Assembly: GCA_020634235.1 (NCBI GenBank)
Contig: JACKCB010000001.1
Coordinates: 1,736,001 to 1,800,000, forward strand
Reading direction: 5' to 3'
From: Ardenticatenaceae bacterium
GTDB lineage: Bacteria > Chloroflexota > Anaerolineae > Promineifilales > Promineifilaceae
Length of the DNA stretch: 64,000 nt
In this document: one piece after another, positions 26,883 through 35,444 of the stretch
How positions within the stretch are numbered: the stretch's first letter is position 1
How the letters are laid out: every line of letters starts with the position of its first letter
Position numbers and translations under genes: made by a program
The notes under the pieces: model-generated
What the model was told of the DNA's origin: nothing
What the model saw: the letters and a program-made list of their open reading frames with translations, nothing else
Databases searched by the model: none

Positions 26883-27542
26883 TTATTCAAAAGGCATGTC
26901 CCGGCCGGGGGCCTGCCCCTTCTTCTCCGCGGCCGCCTTGCGCTTTGCTTCCGCCTCCGCCGCCTGCCGTACCTCCTCTTCCTTCTTCTTCTGCCGCTCC
27001 TTCCATTGCTCATACCACCAGGGAGCCGTCAGCATCGGCCCCAAAAAGGTGCCCACCGCCGACAAAATCCGCGCCTGCGCCGCCGTCATCCCCAGCACAT
27101 TGGTCACCGTTAGCCCCAACGTCTCCACCGCCCTATTCGAAGAAACAACCACGGCAAATGTCCCCAGTCTTTGCGGCTGCAACACCCATACCTGAATCAC
27201 CGAATCCCCTGGCGACATCGACAGCACCTGCACCGTCTGCGCCGGCGAAACAACAAAGTCAGGTGCCAGCAGCGTCAATGTCACCTCACACGTCACCTCC
27301 CCAGCCAGCGACAGGGCCACAGTTAGCGACTGCGACTCATTCTCGCTCATCACCCGGCGCGGCAAATTGGTGCTCATTGTCAGGTCAGGGCAGGAGAGAG
27401 GGATATCAGGATTTGCCCCTGACACTTCATCTAGCCCAATGGCCTCCGTGGCCCACGCACTTAGCTGCCACAGCGTTACCCCCCCAATCAACAGCAGCAC
27501 CAGGCCCAAAAGAGCCAGCCCATTCACCATTTTTCGCGACAT
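26883..27542 (-). CDS. Membrane protein with extracytoplasmic beta domain and charged coiled tail
   Basis: About 219 residues: an N-terminal membrane helix (ALLGLVLLLIGGVTLW), a beta-rich middle (about 45-150), a second hydrophobic stretch (LSAVGTFLGPMLTAPWWY) and a highly charged tail (KERQKKKEEEVRQAAEAEAK) likely to form a coiled coil in the cytoplasm. It resembles no family I know. ATG at 27542 has GGACGAGGTG before it, and a TATAAT lies 32 bases upstream. It converges on the debranching gene. Confidence 0.6.
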   Translation of the reverse strand: MSRKMVNGLALLGLVLLLIGGVTLWQLSAWATEAIGLDEVSGANPDIPLSCPDLTMSTNLPRRVMSENESQSLTVALSLAGEVTCEVTLTLLAPDFVVSPAQTVQVLSMSPGDSVIQVWVLQPQRLGTFAVVVSSNRAVETLGLTVTNVLGMTAAQARILSAVGTFLGPMLTAPWWYEQWKERQKKKEEEVRQAAEAEAKRKAAAEKKGQAPGRDMPFE

Positions 27543-27573
27543 GTTGCACCTCGTCCTGGATAACGTTAGCCGG

Positions 27574-27579
27574 ATTATA
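27574..27579 (-). promoter_or_regulatory. -10 element for the coiled-tail membrane protein
   Basis: TATAAT on the minus strand, 31 bases before the ATG at 27542; no convincing -35. Confidence 0.4.
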
Positions 27580-27804
27580 GCATGGCCGGCGCGATTTCCC
27601 GCCACCGGCCGCGCTTGAAAAAACAGCTTGCGGAGCGTATGATTCTCTTATCATGCCATTTCTAGTCACCTAAAGAAGCTCTTTGGGAACTTGTGCGAGA
27701 AAGTCCGCCAGGCGCAGTGCGCGAAGCATCGTGCTCGCTGGCGGCGCATTACGTACCTTCCAACCCGCCAAATTCCCCAAGAAACCTAAAAGAGAGAATC
27801 CCCA

Positions 27805-28950
27805 ATGAACAGTGCCACATACACCATAAACGACAAGCACCGCCAACAAGTTCCCCAACTAGATGTACCGCCGCGCCTGCTGCTGGGGCCAGGGCCATCC
27901 AACGCCCACCCACGGGTGCTGCAAGCGCTGGGCATGCGCCAGATAGGCCACCTGGACCCGCAGTTCATCAGCCTGATGAACGAGATTCAGGAACTGCTGC
28001 GCTATGCCTGGCAAACCGACAACCCGCTCACCATTCCCGTCAGCGGCACCGGCAGCGCCGCCATGGAAGCCAGCCTGGCCAACAGCGTAGAGCCAGGCGA
28101 CGTGGTGCTGATCGGCGTGAACGGCTACTTCGGCGAACGGCTGGTAGACATGGCCGGCCGCTACGGCGCAGACGTGCGCCGCATCGATAAGCCCTGGGGC
28201 GAGGTCTTTAGCCTGCAAGAACTGCGTACCGCGCTGGCCCAACACCACCCGGCCGTGCTGGCCCTGGTCCACGCCGAAACCTCCACCGGCGCGTGCCAAC
28301 CACTAACCGGCGTGGGCGACCTATGCCGTGAATTCAACTGCCTGCTCCTGGTAGACAGCGTCACCAGTCTGGGCGGCGTCCCCCTGTTCCTGGATGATTG
28401 GGGCATTGACATTGCCTACAGCGGCAGCCAGAAATGCCTGAGCTGCCCCCCGGGACTGTCTCCGCTGACCTTTGGCCCGCGCGCGGTCGAGAAGCTGCAC
28501 CGGCGTCAGGGCCAGGTGCCCAACTGGTATCTGGACCTCTCGTTGGTCAGCAAATATTGGGGCAATGAACGCACCTACCACCACACCGCGCCCATCAACA
28601 TGAACTATGGCCTGCGTGAAGCGCTGCGGCTGGTGGCCGAGGAAGGGCTGGCCGCCCGCTGGGCCCGCCACCAGGCTAACGCCCAACTGCTGTGGGATGG
28701 TCTGGCCGGACTGGGACTGGAATGCCACGTGGCCCCCGAATATCGCCTGCCCAGCCTGACTACGGTCCGCGTCCCGGCCGGGGTCGATGCCAAAGCCGTC
28801 GCCCGCACCCTACTGACCAACTACAACATTGAGATCGCCGGCGGGCTGGGCCAACTGGCCGGCCGCGTCTGGCGCATCGGGCTAATGGGCTTCAACAGCC
28901 GCCCCGAAAACGTCCTGCTCCTCCTCGCCGCCCTGCAGCAGACGCTGTGA
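27805..28950 (+). CDS. Class V aminotransferase (alanine/serine-glyoxylate type)
   Basis: A 381-residue PLP enzyme of the alanine-glyoxylate/serine-glyoxylate aminotransferase group. The N-terminal LLLGPGPSNAHPRVL, TGSAAMEASLANSV and the PLP lysine K210 in GSQKCLSCPPGLSP are characteristic; LVDSVTSLGG carries the PLP-contacting Asp. It would transaminate glyoxylate to glycine, using alanine or serine. A YdiJ-like oxidase that may make 2-oxoacids, possibly glyoxylate, follows 114 bases later, so the two could form a photorespiration-like or glycolate salvage route. Confidence 0.9.
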   Translation: MNSATYTINDKHRQQVPQLDVPPRLLLGPGPSNAHPRVLQALGMRQIGHLDPQFISLMNEIQELLRYAWQTDNPLTIPVSGTGSAAMEASLANSVEPGDVVLIGVNGYFGERLVDMAGRYGADVRRIDKPWGEVFSLQELRTALAQHHPAVLALVHAETSTGACQPLTGVGDLCREFNCLLLVDSVTSLGGVPLFLDDWGIDIAYSGSQKCLSCPPGLSPLTFGPRAVEKLHRRQGQVPNWYLDLSLVSKYWGNERTYHHTAPINMNYGLREALRLVAEEGLAARWARHQANAQLLWDGLAGLGLECHVAPEYRLPSLTTVRVPAGVDAKAVARTLLTNYNIEIAGGLGQLAGRVWRIGLMGFNSRPENVLLLLAALQQTL

Positions 28951-28978
28951 AACTGAGTAAGCGTCCAGAAATTAGTTC

Positions 28979-29022
28979 GTAGTAGCGGCTTCAGCCGCCC
29001 AGACCGCTAAAGCGGTTACTAC
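28979..29022. repeat. REP-like double-hairpin repeat
   Basis: Outer arms GTAGTA (28979) and TACTAC (29022) flank two hairpins, GCGGCTTCAGCCGC (28985-28998) and CCGCTAAAGCGG (29004-29015). The form matches mobile REP elements spread by RAYT transposases; it fills the aminotransferase-oxidase spacer. One copy only in this window. Confidence 0.65.
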
Positions 29023-29064
29023 AACCAGAAAAGGGAAGTTGTTCTTAGACACTCACTAAAAATC

Positions 29065-32034
29065 ATGCCCCAACCATCCGACGCCACCGTTCAGGCCTGC
29101 CTGCAAGCGCTAAAAAAGCGCGTCCGTGGCGACCTGCGCACCGACCAGACCAGCCGGCTGCTCTACAGCACCGACGCCAGCATCTACCAGGTCATGCCCC
29201 TGGCCGTGCTGCTGCCGCAAAGCGTGGAGGATGTCCAGGCCGCGGTGGAGGTAGCCGCCGCCCACGGCGTGCCCCTGCTGCCGCGCACCGGGGGCAGCAG
29301 CCTGGCCGGCCAGGCCGTCAACGAAGCCCTGGTCATCGACATGACCCGCCACCTGGACCAGGTGCTGGCGGTCAACCCCGAAGAGCGTTGGGTGCGGGTG
29401 CAGCCGGGCATGGTGCTGGATGAACTCAACGTGCAGCTTCGCCCCTATGGGCTGCAATTTGGCCCCGACCCGGCTAGCAGCAACCGGGCAGCCATGGGCG
29501 GCATCGTCTCCAATAATTCCACCGGCAGCCACTCCATCCGCTATGGCATGACCGCCGATCACGTGCTGGCCATGAACGTCATTCTGAGCGATGGTTCAGC
29601 CGCCCGCTTTGCGCCGCTAACGGCCGCCGAACTGGCCCAGGTTGCCACCCGGCCGGGGCTAGAAGGCACCCTCTACCGCCAGCTCCACGCCCTGGTCAGC
29701 GACCCGGCCAACCAGGCCGCCATCCGGCAAGGCACGCCGCGCCACTGGCGGCGCTGCGGCGGCTACAACCTGGATCGCCTCCTCCCGGCCGGGGGCACAC
29801 CACCCCTCACCTTCAACTGGCCACCCGACGAACGCTTCAACCTGGCCCGGCTGGTCAGCGGCGCCGAAGGCACCCTGGCCGTCATAACCGAGATCACCCT
29901 CAACCTGGTGCCCCGCCCCACCCACACCGCCCTGGCCATCGTCCACTTCGACAGCCTGCACACCGCCCTATCGGCCGTGCCCAGCATCCTGCAAACAGAC
30001 CCCTCCGCCGTAGAACTGCTAGACAACCTGGGGCTGACCATGTGCCGCCAGGTACCGGAATACGCCCGCCTGCTGCGCACCTTCCTGGCCGGCAACCCCC
30101 ACTGCGTGCTCATCACCGAATACGACGGCGAGAGCGAGGCCGAACTGCAAGCCAGGGTAGCCCACTTGCAGCGGCATTTGCAAGCCGAAAAGGCTGGCGC
30201 CACGGCCATCACCCCCGCCTACAGCCCGGCGCTGCAAGCCAATGTCTGGCAGGTACGCAAAGCAGGACTGGGGCTGATGATGAGCGTCAAGGGCGACCAC
30301 AAGCCCATCCCCTTCATCGAGGACGCCGCCGTGCCCGTGGACCACCTGGCCAACTACGTTCACCAGGTGGAGCGGTTCTGCAACGATTTGGGCACCAATG
30401 TGGCCTACTATGCCCATGCCAGCGCCGGCTGCATCCACATCCGGCCGCTCATCAACACCAAAGACGCCCGGGATCTGGCTAAACTGCCGGCCATCACCCG
30501 CTTCTCGGTAGCGCTGCTGGGGCAGTCTGGCGGGGCGCTCTCCAGTGAACATGGCGACGGCCGGGCGCGCAGTTGGATCAACGAGCATTTCTTTGGCCCC
30601 GATTTATACCGCCTGTACCAGCAGGTAAAGCAGATTTTTGACCCCCACACCCTCCTAAACCCAGGCATGATTGTAAACGCCGCCCCCATGACAGAGAAGC
30701 TGCGCTATGGCGCGGCCTACGAGGTGATCCCCTTGCGGGAGCATATCGATTTTAGCCATGAGCTGGGCTACCAGCGGGCGGTGGAGATGTGCAATGGCGC
30801 GGGCGTGTGCCGCAAGCGTACGGCAGGCACCATGTGCCCCAGCTTCATGGTCACGCGGGAAGAGATGCACAGCACGCGGGGGCGAGCCAATATGCTGCGC
30901 GCCGCTATGTCTGGCCGGCTCCCGGCCGGGGCGCTGACCAGCCGCGAACTGTACGACGTCATGGACCTGTGCATTGAGTGCAAAGCGTGCCAGGCCGAAT
31001 GCCCGTCGGCCGTAGACATGGCCAAGATCAAGGTCCAATTCCTGGCCGAATACCAGCAAGAACACGGCGTGCCCCTGCGCAGCCGCCTGTTCGCTTCAAT
31101 AGGTCACATTAGCCGGCTGGCCAGTGGGCCGGCCGCCCCGCTGGCCAACTGGAGCCTGCACAACGGGCCGGCACGCGGCTTCATGGCGCGGTGGTTAGGC
31201 ATCAGCCGCCAACGCGCGCTGCCCCCCTTTGCCCGCCATTCCTACCTGGATTGGTGGCGCAAACGCCCGGCCGGGGACAGCCCCAACCCCCACGCCCCCC
31301 AGGTCGTCCTGTTCAACGACACCTTCACCACCTACAACGAACCCCACATCGCCATCGCCGCCACCGAACTGCTAGAAGCAGCCGGTTTCCGCGTCATCCC
31401 TTCCGGCCACCTGGACGAAGGGCGGCCGGCCATCTCCAAAGGATTGGTGCCCCAGGCGCGGGCCGCCGCGCAGGCCACCGTCGCCCGGCTGGCTCCTTAC
31501 GCCGCCCAGGGGCTGCCCATCATCGGCCTGGAACCCAGCAGCCTGCTCACCCTGCGCGACGAGTATCTCTACTTACTGCCCAACGACCCGGCCGGGGCAC
31601 AGGTCGCCGCCCAGGCCGTGACTTTTGAGGAGTTCATCGCCCAGCAAGCCGCGGCCGGCACGCTGCCGCTCACCTTCAGCAGCGCGCCATGCCACATCTT
31701 ACTGCACGGCCACTGCCACCAGAAGGCACTGGTGGGCACCGGGCCTGGCCGGCAGGCGCTGAGTCTACCGCCCAACTACAACGTGACCGAGGTCGATTCC
31801 GGCTGCTGCGGCATGGCCGGCTCATTTGGCTACGAGGCAGAGCATGACGAGATTTCGCGGCAAATGGCCGAGCAGCGGCTGCTGCCGGCTGTGCGCCAGG
31901 CAGACCCGGCGACGGTGATCGTGGCCGCCGGGGTTAGCTGCCGCCAGCAAATCCGGCATGGCACCGGCCGGGTTGCCCACCATCCGGCCGAAGTCCTGCG
32001 CAATGCGCTGTCCGAGGAATTGAGTGTCCAATGA
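29065..32034 (+). CDS. YdiJ-like FAD-linked oxidase with Fe-S and CCG domains
   Basis: A 989-residue single chain combining the roles of GlcD and GlcF: FAD-binding PCMH domain (about 30-270, with LLPRTGGSSLAGQAV), FAD-linked oxidase C-terminal domain (to about 555), an alpha-helical ferredoxin domain with cysteine clusters near C575-590 (CRKRTAGTMCP) and C636-646 (CIECKACQAECP), and CCG repeats ending HCHQKALVG and SGCCGMAGSFGYE (913 on). Length and order match YdiJ-type D-2-hydroxyacid dehydrogenases, which pass electrons to quinone. Substrate could be D-2-hydroxyglutarate, glycolate or D-lactate. The PAS kinase gene overlaps its stop by ATGA. Confidence 0.9.
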   Translation: MPQPSDATVQACLQALKKRVRGDLRTDQTSRLLYSTDASIYQVMPLAVLLPQSVEDVQAAVEVAAAHGVPLLPRTGGSSLAGQAVNEALVIDMTRHLDQVLAVNPEERWVRVQPGMVLDELNVQLRPYGLQFGPDPASSNRAAMGGIVSNNSTGSHSIRYGMTADHVLAMNVILSDGSAARFAPLTAAELAQVATRPGLEGTLYRQLHALVSDPANQAAIRQGTPRHWRRCGGYNLDRLLPAGGTPPLTFNWPPDERFNLARLVSGAEGTLAVITEITLNLVPRPTHTALAIVHFDSLHTALSAVPSILQTDPSAVELLDNLGLTMCRQVPEYARLLRTFLAGNPHCVLITEYDGESEAELQARVAHLQRHLQAEKAGATAITPAYSPALQANVWQVRKAGLGLMMSVKGDHKPIPFIEDAAVPVDHLANYVHQVERFCNDLGTNVAYYAHASAGCIHIRPLINTKDARDLAKLPAITRFSVALLGQSGGALSSEHGDGRARSWINEHFFGPDLYRLYQQVKQIFDPHTLLNPGMIVNAAPMTEKLRYGAAYEVIPLREHIDFSHELGYQRAVEMCNGAGVCRKRTAGTMCPSFMVTREEMHSTRGRANMLRAAMSGRLPAGALTSRELYDVMDLCIECKACQAECPSAVDMAKIKVQFLAEYQQEHGVPLRSRLFASIGHISRLASGPAAPLANWSLHNGPARGFMARWLGISRQRALPPFARHSYLDWWRKRPAGDSPNPHAPQVVLFNDTFTTYNEPHIAIAATELLEAAGFRVIPSGHLDEGRPAISKGLVPQARAAAQATVARLAPYAAQGLPIIGLEPSSLLTLRDEYLYLLPNDPAGAQVAAQAVTFEEFIAQQAAAGTLPLTFSSAPCHILLHGHCHQKALVGTGPGRQALSLPPNYNVTEVDSGCCGMAGSFGYEAEHDEISRQMAEQRLLPAVRQADPATVIVAAGVSCRQQIRHGTGRVAHHPAEVLRNALSEELSVQ

Positions 32035-34652
32035 TTGACCAGCTAATCGACAGTGCCTCCCGGGCCAGCCCCCGCCGCGTTGTGGTTGCCACAACGCTGG
32101 CCGCCCTCCTGCTATCCCAGCTATTGACCACGATCATTGTCCTGTCCCTGGCCCCAGCCATACTGCCCACGGCCCTGTTTGTCGCCTTCGTCATCCCTCT
32201 GATTGTGGCTCCCCTGCTGAGCTGGGTTACAACACGCGTCCTGGCCCGCGTCCGCTATGTCGATGAGGCGTACAAAGCCCAGGTACAGCGCACAGCGTTA
32301 ATTCTGCGCACGGCGTTGGATGCCTATATTTTGGTGGACCCGGCCGGGAACATTATAGACGCCAACGAAGCCATGGCCCAGATCACCGGCCTATCCGTAA
32401 CCGACCTGTGCCAGATGCAGATTGGGCAGCTCGACCTGCGCGTGTCCACCAGCACCCTGGCGCGCCTGGTGGAACAGGTCATGGGCGGCGAGACAGTCCG
32501 CTTCGTTGCCACCATCAAGCACCGCCAGGGGCAAACAGCGCACATCGAAGTGAACATGGCCCGGCTGACATTTGGCGACTCACGCTTTGTGGTGGCCTTT
32601 GCCCGCGACATTAGCGCCCGCATGGAAGCGGAATCACGCCTGGCGCACAGCGCGGCGCAGTTCCGCACTTTCTTCGAAAAAGCGCCCATCGGCATGTCTG
32701 TCTTTTCGCTAACCGGCGAGTTCCTGCAAGCCAATGCCGCTTTTTGCCATATGACCGGCTATCTGTCCAGCGAACTGCATACGATGCAGATGCGCGATAT
32801 TATCTACAGCGAGGATTGGCCGCTGCATGAACGGCTGGGCCGCTTCCTGATTGCCGGGCAGATGAACGATTTTGAAATGGAGGTCCGCCTGACCCGGCCG
32901 GGGGGAAGTCTGGTCCACACGCTGATGAAAATCACCCTGGAACGGGACATGGCCGGCAACCCGGTGCGCTTCATTGGCCAGGCGCTGGACATCAGCGAGC
33001 GCAAGCGGGTGGAAGAAGCGCTGCGCCAGAGCAACGAGCGCACCCAGGCCCTGCTAAATGCCATCCCCGACTCCTTCTTTCGCTTCGGGGCCGACGGCAC
33101 CTACCTGGACGTGCGCCTGGCCGAGGGGGATATCGCCTGGCCCAACCCGGCCAGCAAGCTGATCGGCCGCAATGTGCAGGAAGTTGCGCCAAGTTACCTG
33201 GCTGAACAAGCGATGCAGAACATCACGCTGGCCCTGCAAACCGGCCGGATGCAGACCTTTGAGTTTGAGCGAACCTTTGACGATGGCCGCACTTATTACC
33301 TGGAGGGACGAGCGGTGGTCAGCGGTCCGGCCGAAGTGACCCTGGTTGTGCGCGACCTGACCGAACGCGTAGAGGCACGCCGGGCCATCGAAAACGAGCG
33401 AGCATTTCTGGCCCAGCGTGTGGCTGAACGCACGGCCGAATTGAGCCTGGCCAACGCCGAGTTGGGGCGTGCGCTGCAGGCCCGGGACGACTTTCTGGCC
33501 ACCATCAGCCATGAACTGCGCACGCCGCTAAACGCCATTCTAGGCCAGTGCCAGCTTCTGCAGGAAGGCATTCATGGCCCCCTGACCAAAGCGCAGATCG
33601 CTTCGCTGCACATTGTGGAGGAAAGCGGCCGCCACCTGTTGGCCCTCATCTCCGACATCCTGGATGCGGCCAAGATTGCCTCTGGCCAGGTGCGGCTGCT
33701 AGCCCGGCCGGTGAACGTGCCCGCCCTGTGCCAATCCAGCCTGCGCCTGATCTCCCAAATGGCCAACCAAAAAGGGCTGCAAGTCTCCTACACGCCCGAT
33801 CCGGCAGTGCAGGTGCTGGTGGGCGATGAGCGCCGCCTGAAGCAGATTCTGGTAAACCTGCTCAGCAATGCGGTGAAGTTCACCCCGGAAAAGGGGCAGA
33901 TTGGCCTGGAAATTGAGGGGGATGCCCCGGCCGGGGTGGCGCGCCTGACAATTTGGGATACGGGCATCGGGATTGCCAAGGCCGACATGGACCGGCTGTT
34001 CCTGCCCTTTGTGCAGTTAGACAGCAGCCTGGCCCGGCAGCACGAGGGCACCGGCCTGGGACTGTCGCTGGTAAACCGGCTGGCCATCCTGCACCATGGC
34101 TCGGTGACGGTGGAAAGCGAGCTGGGGCGGGGCAGCCGCTTCACCGTGACGCTGCCCTGGCACCCGGCCGGGGCCGAACCTGCCCCGGAAGCTGACAGAG
34201 ATCCGGCCGCAGAAACAGAACAGCAGACGCTGGATGGCAGCCGAAGTTACACCGTGCTGCTGGCCGAAGACAATGAAATGAGCGCCACAACTTTTGAGGA
34301 TTACCTGCTTTTTTATGGCTACCAGGTGATATTGGCCCGCACCGGCCGGGAAGCCATTCGCCAAGCCCAGGAAGCCCGGCCAGACCTCATCATGATGGAC
34401 ATTCAGATGCCGGAGCTAAACGGACTAGAAGCCATCCGCCTGCTGCGCAGCGATCCCCGGACCGCCCACATCCCCATCATCGCCATTACCGGCGTCACCA
34501 TGCCAGGTGAAGAAGAGCGCTGCCTGGCCGCCGGGGCCAATAGCTACCTGGGCAAACCCATCGGCCTGAAACAACTGCTTCATACCATCGAGTTCCATTT
34601 GTCGGCCATAGACCGGCCGGTCGCTGGCACCCCATCCCCCGAGGCAACCTGA
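32031..34652 (+). CDS. Hybrid sensor histidine kinase with PAS domains and receiver
   Basis: An 873-residue signalling protein. Two membrane helices (about 15-75) are followed by three PAS-like domains (about 85-205, 210-325, 335-455), a coiled coil, HisKA with H494 (ATISHELRTPLNA), HATPase (DTGIGIAKADMD, GTGLGLSLVNRL) and a receiver domain with phosphoacceptor D790 (LIMMDIQMPELNG). There is no DNA-binding output, so an Hpt protein or other partner is needed. Its start overlaps the oxidase stop, suggesting it senses the oxidase's substrate or the redox state it creates; that link is inference. Confidence 0.92.
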   Translation: MIDQLIDSASRASPRRVVVATTLAALLLSQLLTTIIVLSLAPAILPTALFVAFVIPLIVAPLLSWVTTRVLARVRYVDEAYKAQVQRTALILRTALDAYILVDPAGNIIDANEAMAQITGLSVTDLCQMQIGQLDLRVSTSTLARLVEQVMGGETVRFVATIKHRQGQTAHIEVNMARLTFGDSRFVVAFARDISARMEAESRLAHSAAQFRTFFEKAPIGMSVFSLTGEFLQANAAFCHMTGYLSSELHTMQMRDIIYSEDWPLHERLGRFLIAGQMNDFEMEVRLTRPGGSLVHTLMKITLERDMAGNPVRFIGQALDISERKRVEEALRQSNERTQALLNAIPDSFFRFGADGTYLDVRLAEGDIAWPNPASKLIGRNVQEVAPSYLAEQAMQNITLALQTGRMQTFEFERTFDDGRTYYLEGRAVVSGPAEVTLVVRDLTERVEARRAIENERAFLAQRVAERTAELSLANAELGRALQARDDFLATISHELRTPLNAILGQCQLLQEGIHGPLTKAQIASLHIVEESGRHLLALISDILDAAKIASGQVRLLARPVNVPALCQSSLRLISQMANQKGLQVSYTPDPAVQVLVGDERRLKQILVNLLSNAVKFTPEKGQIGLEIEGDAPAGVARLTIWDTGIGIAKADMDRLFLPFVQLDSSLARQHEGTGLGLSLVNRLAILHHGSVTVESELGRGSRFTVTLPWHPAGAEPAPEADRDPAAETEQQTLDGSRSYTVLLAEDNEMSATTFEDYLLFYGYQVILARTGREAIRQAQEARPDLIMMDIQMPELNGLEAIRLLRSDPRTAHIPIIAITGVTMPGEEERCLAAGANSYLGKPIGLKQLLHTIEFHLSAIDRPVAGTPSPEAT

Positions 34653-34656
34653 CCCA

Positions 34657-35292
34657 ATGCTCCCCACCATCCTGACCCTGGCCGCCCTGCTCAGCGGCAG
34701 CCTGCACATCCGCGCCGAATATCGCGGTCCGCAGTGGCACATTTACCTGTTCAAACCCCTGACCACCAGCCTTATCATCCTGCTGGCCCTCAGCGCGCCC
34801 CCCCCGGCCACCCCCTTCTACAAGATCGCCATCCTGCTGGGGCTGCTCTTCTCGCTGGGCGGCGACATCTTCCTGATGCTGCCTTCCGACCGCTTCATCG
34901 CCGGGCTGGCCAGCTTTCTGGTGGCCCACCTCTGGTATATTGGCGCTTTCTCGCTGAACACCCCGGCGCTGCTCACCAGTTGGGGGCTGCTGCCCCTGCT
35001 GCTGTACGGCGCGGCCATGTTCGCCCTGCTGCTGCCGCACGTGCCGGGCAAGATGAAGCTCCCGGTGAGCCTCTACATGGTCGTCATTCTGTCGATGGTC
35101 TGGCGGGCGGTGGAGCAGTTGGCCCAGGTAGGGGGCACAGCGGCGGCGCTGGCCCTGACGGGCGCAGTCCTGTTCGCCATTTCTGATTCGCTGTTGGCCC
35201 TGAACCGCTTTCGCCAGCCCTTCCGCCTGGCGCGGCTGCTGGTGCTGGGCAGCTATTTCCTGGCGCAGTGGCTGATTGCGCTGTCGGTGTAA
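34657..35292 (+). CDS. Lysoplasmalogenase / YhhN (TMEM86) family membrane protein
   Basis: A 211-residue integral membrane protein with about eight helices. The family signatures FYKIAILLGLLFSLGGDIFLML and VAHLWYIGAFS are clear, including the conserved Asp in LGGDIFLM. Family members hydrolyse the vinyl-ether bond of lysoplasmalogens. It begins 4 bases after the kinase stop and so lies in the same transcript. Whether this organism makes plasmalogens is not known, and the bacterial homologues are mostly untested. Confidence 0.85.
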   Translation: MLPTILTLAALLSGSLHIRAEYRGPQWHIYLFKPLTTSLIILLALSAPPPATPFYKIAILLGLLFSLGGDIFLMLPSDRFIAGLASFLVAHLWYIGAFSLNTPALLTSWGLLPLLLYGAAMFALLLPHVPGKMKLPVSLYMVVILSMVWRAVEQLAQVGGTAAALALTGAVLFAISDSLLALNRFRQPFRLARLLVLGSYFLAQWLIALSV

Positions 35293-35444
35293 CCCGGCCG
35301 GGGGGCGTCGTTCCTGTGAGTTTCCTGAGTAGCCCGGCCGGGCCTGATACATTCCGGCCAGGCTTGCGTATAGGGCGCGGCATAGGCCAAAATTGTCGGA
35401 ACTTATGCAACTACCTGATTAACTTTCTATGGAGTTAAGACTAA

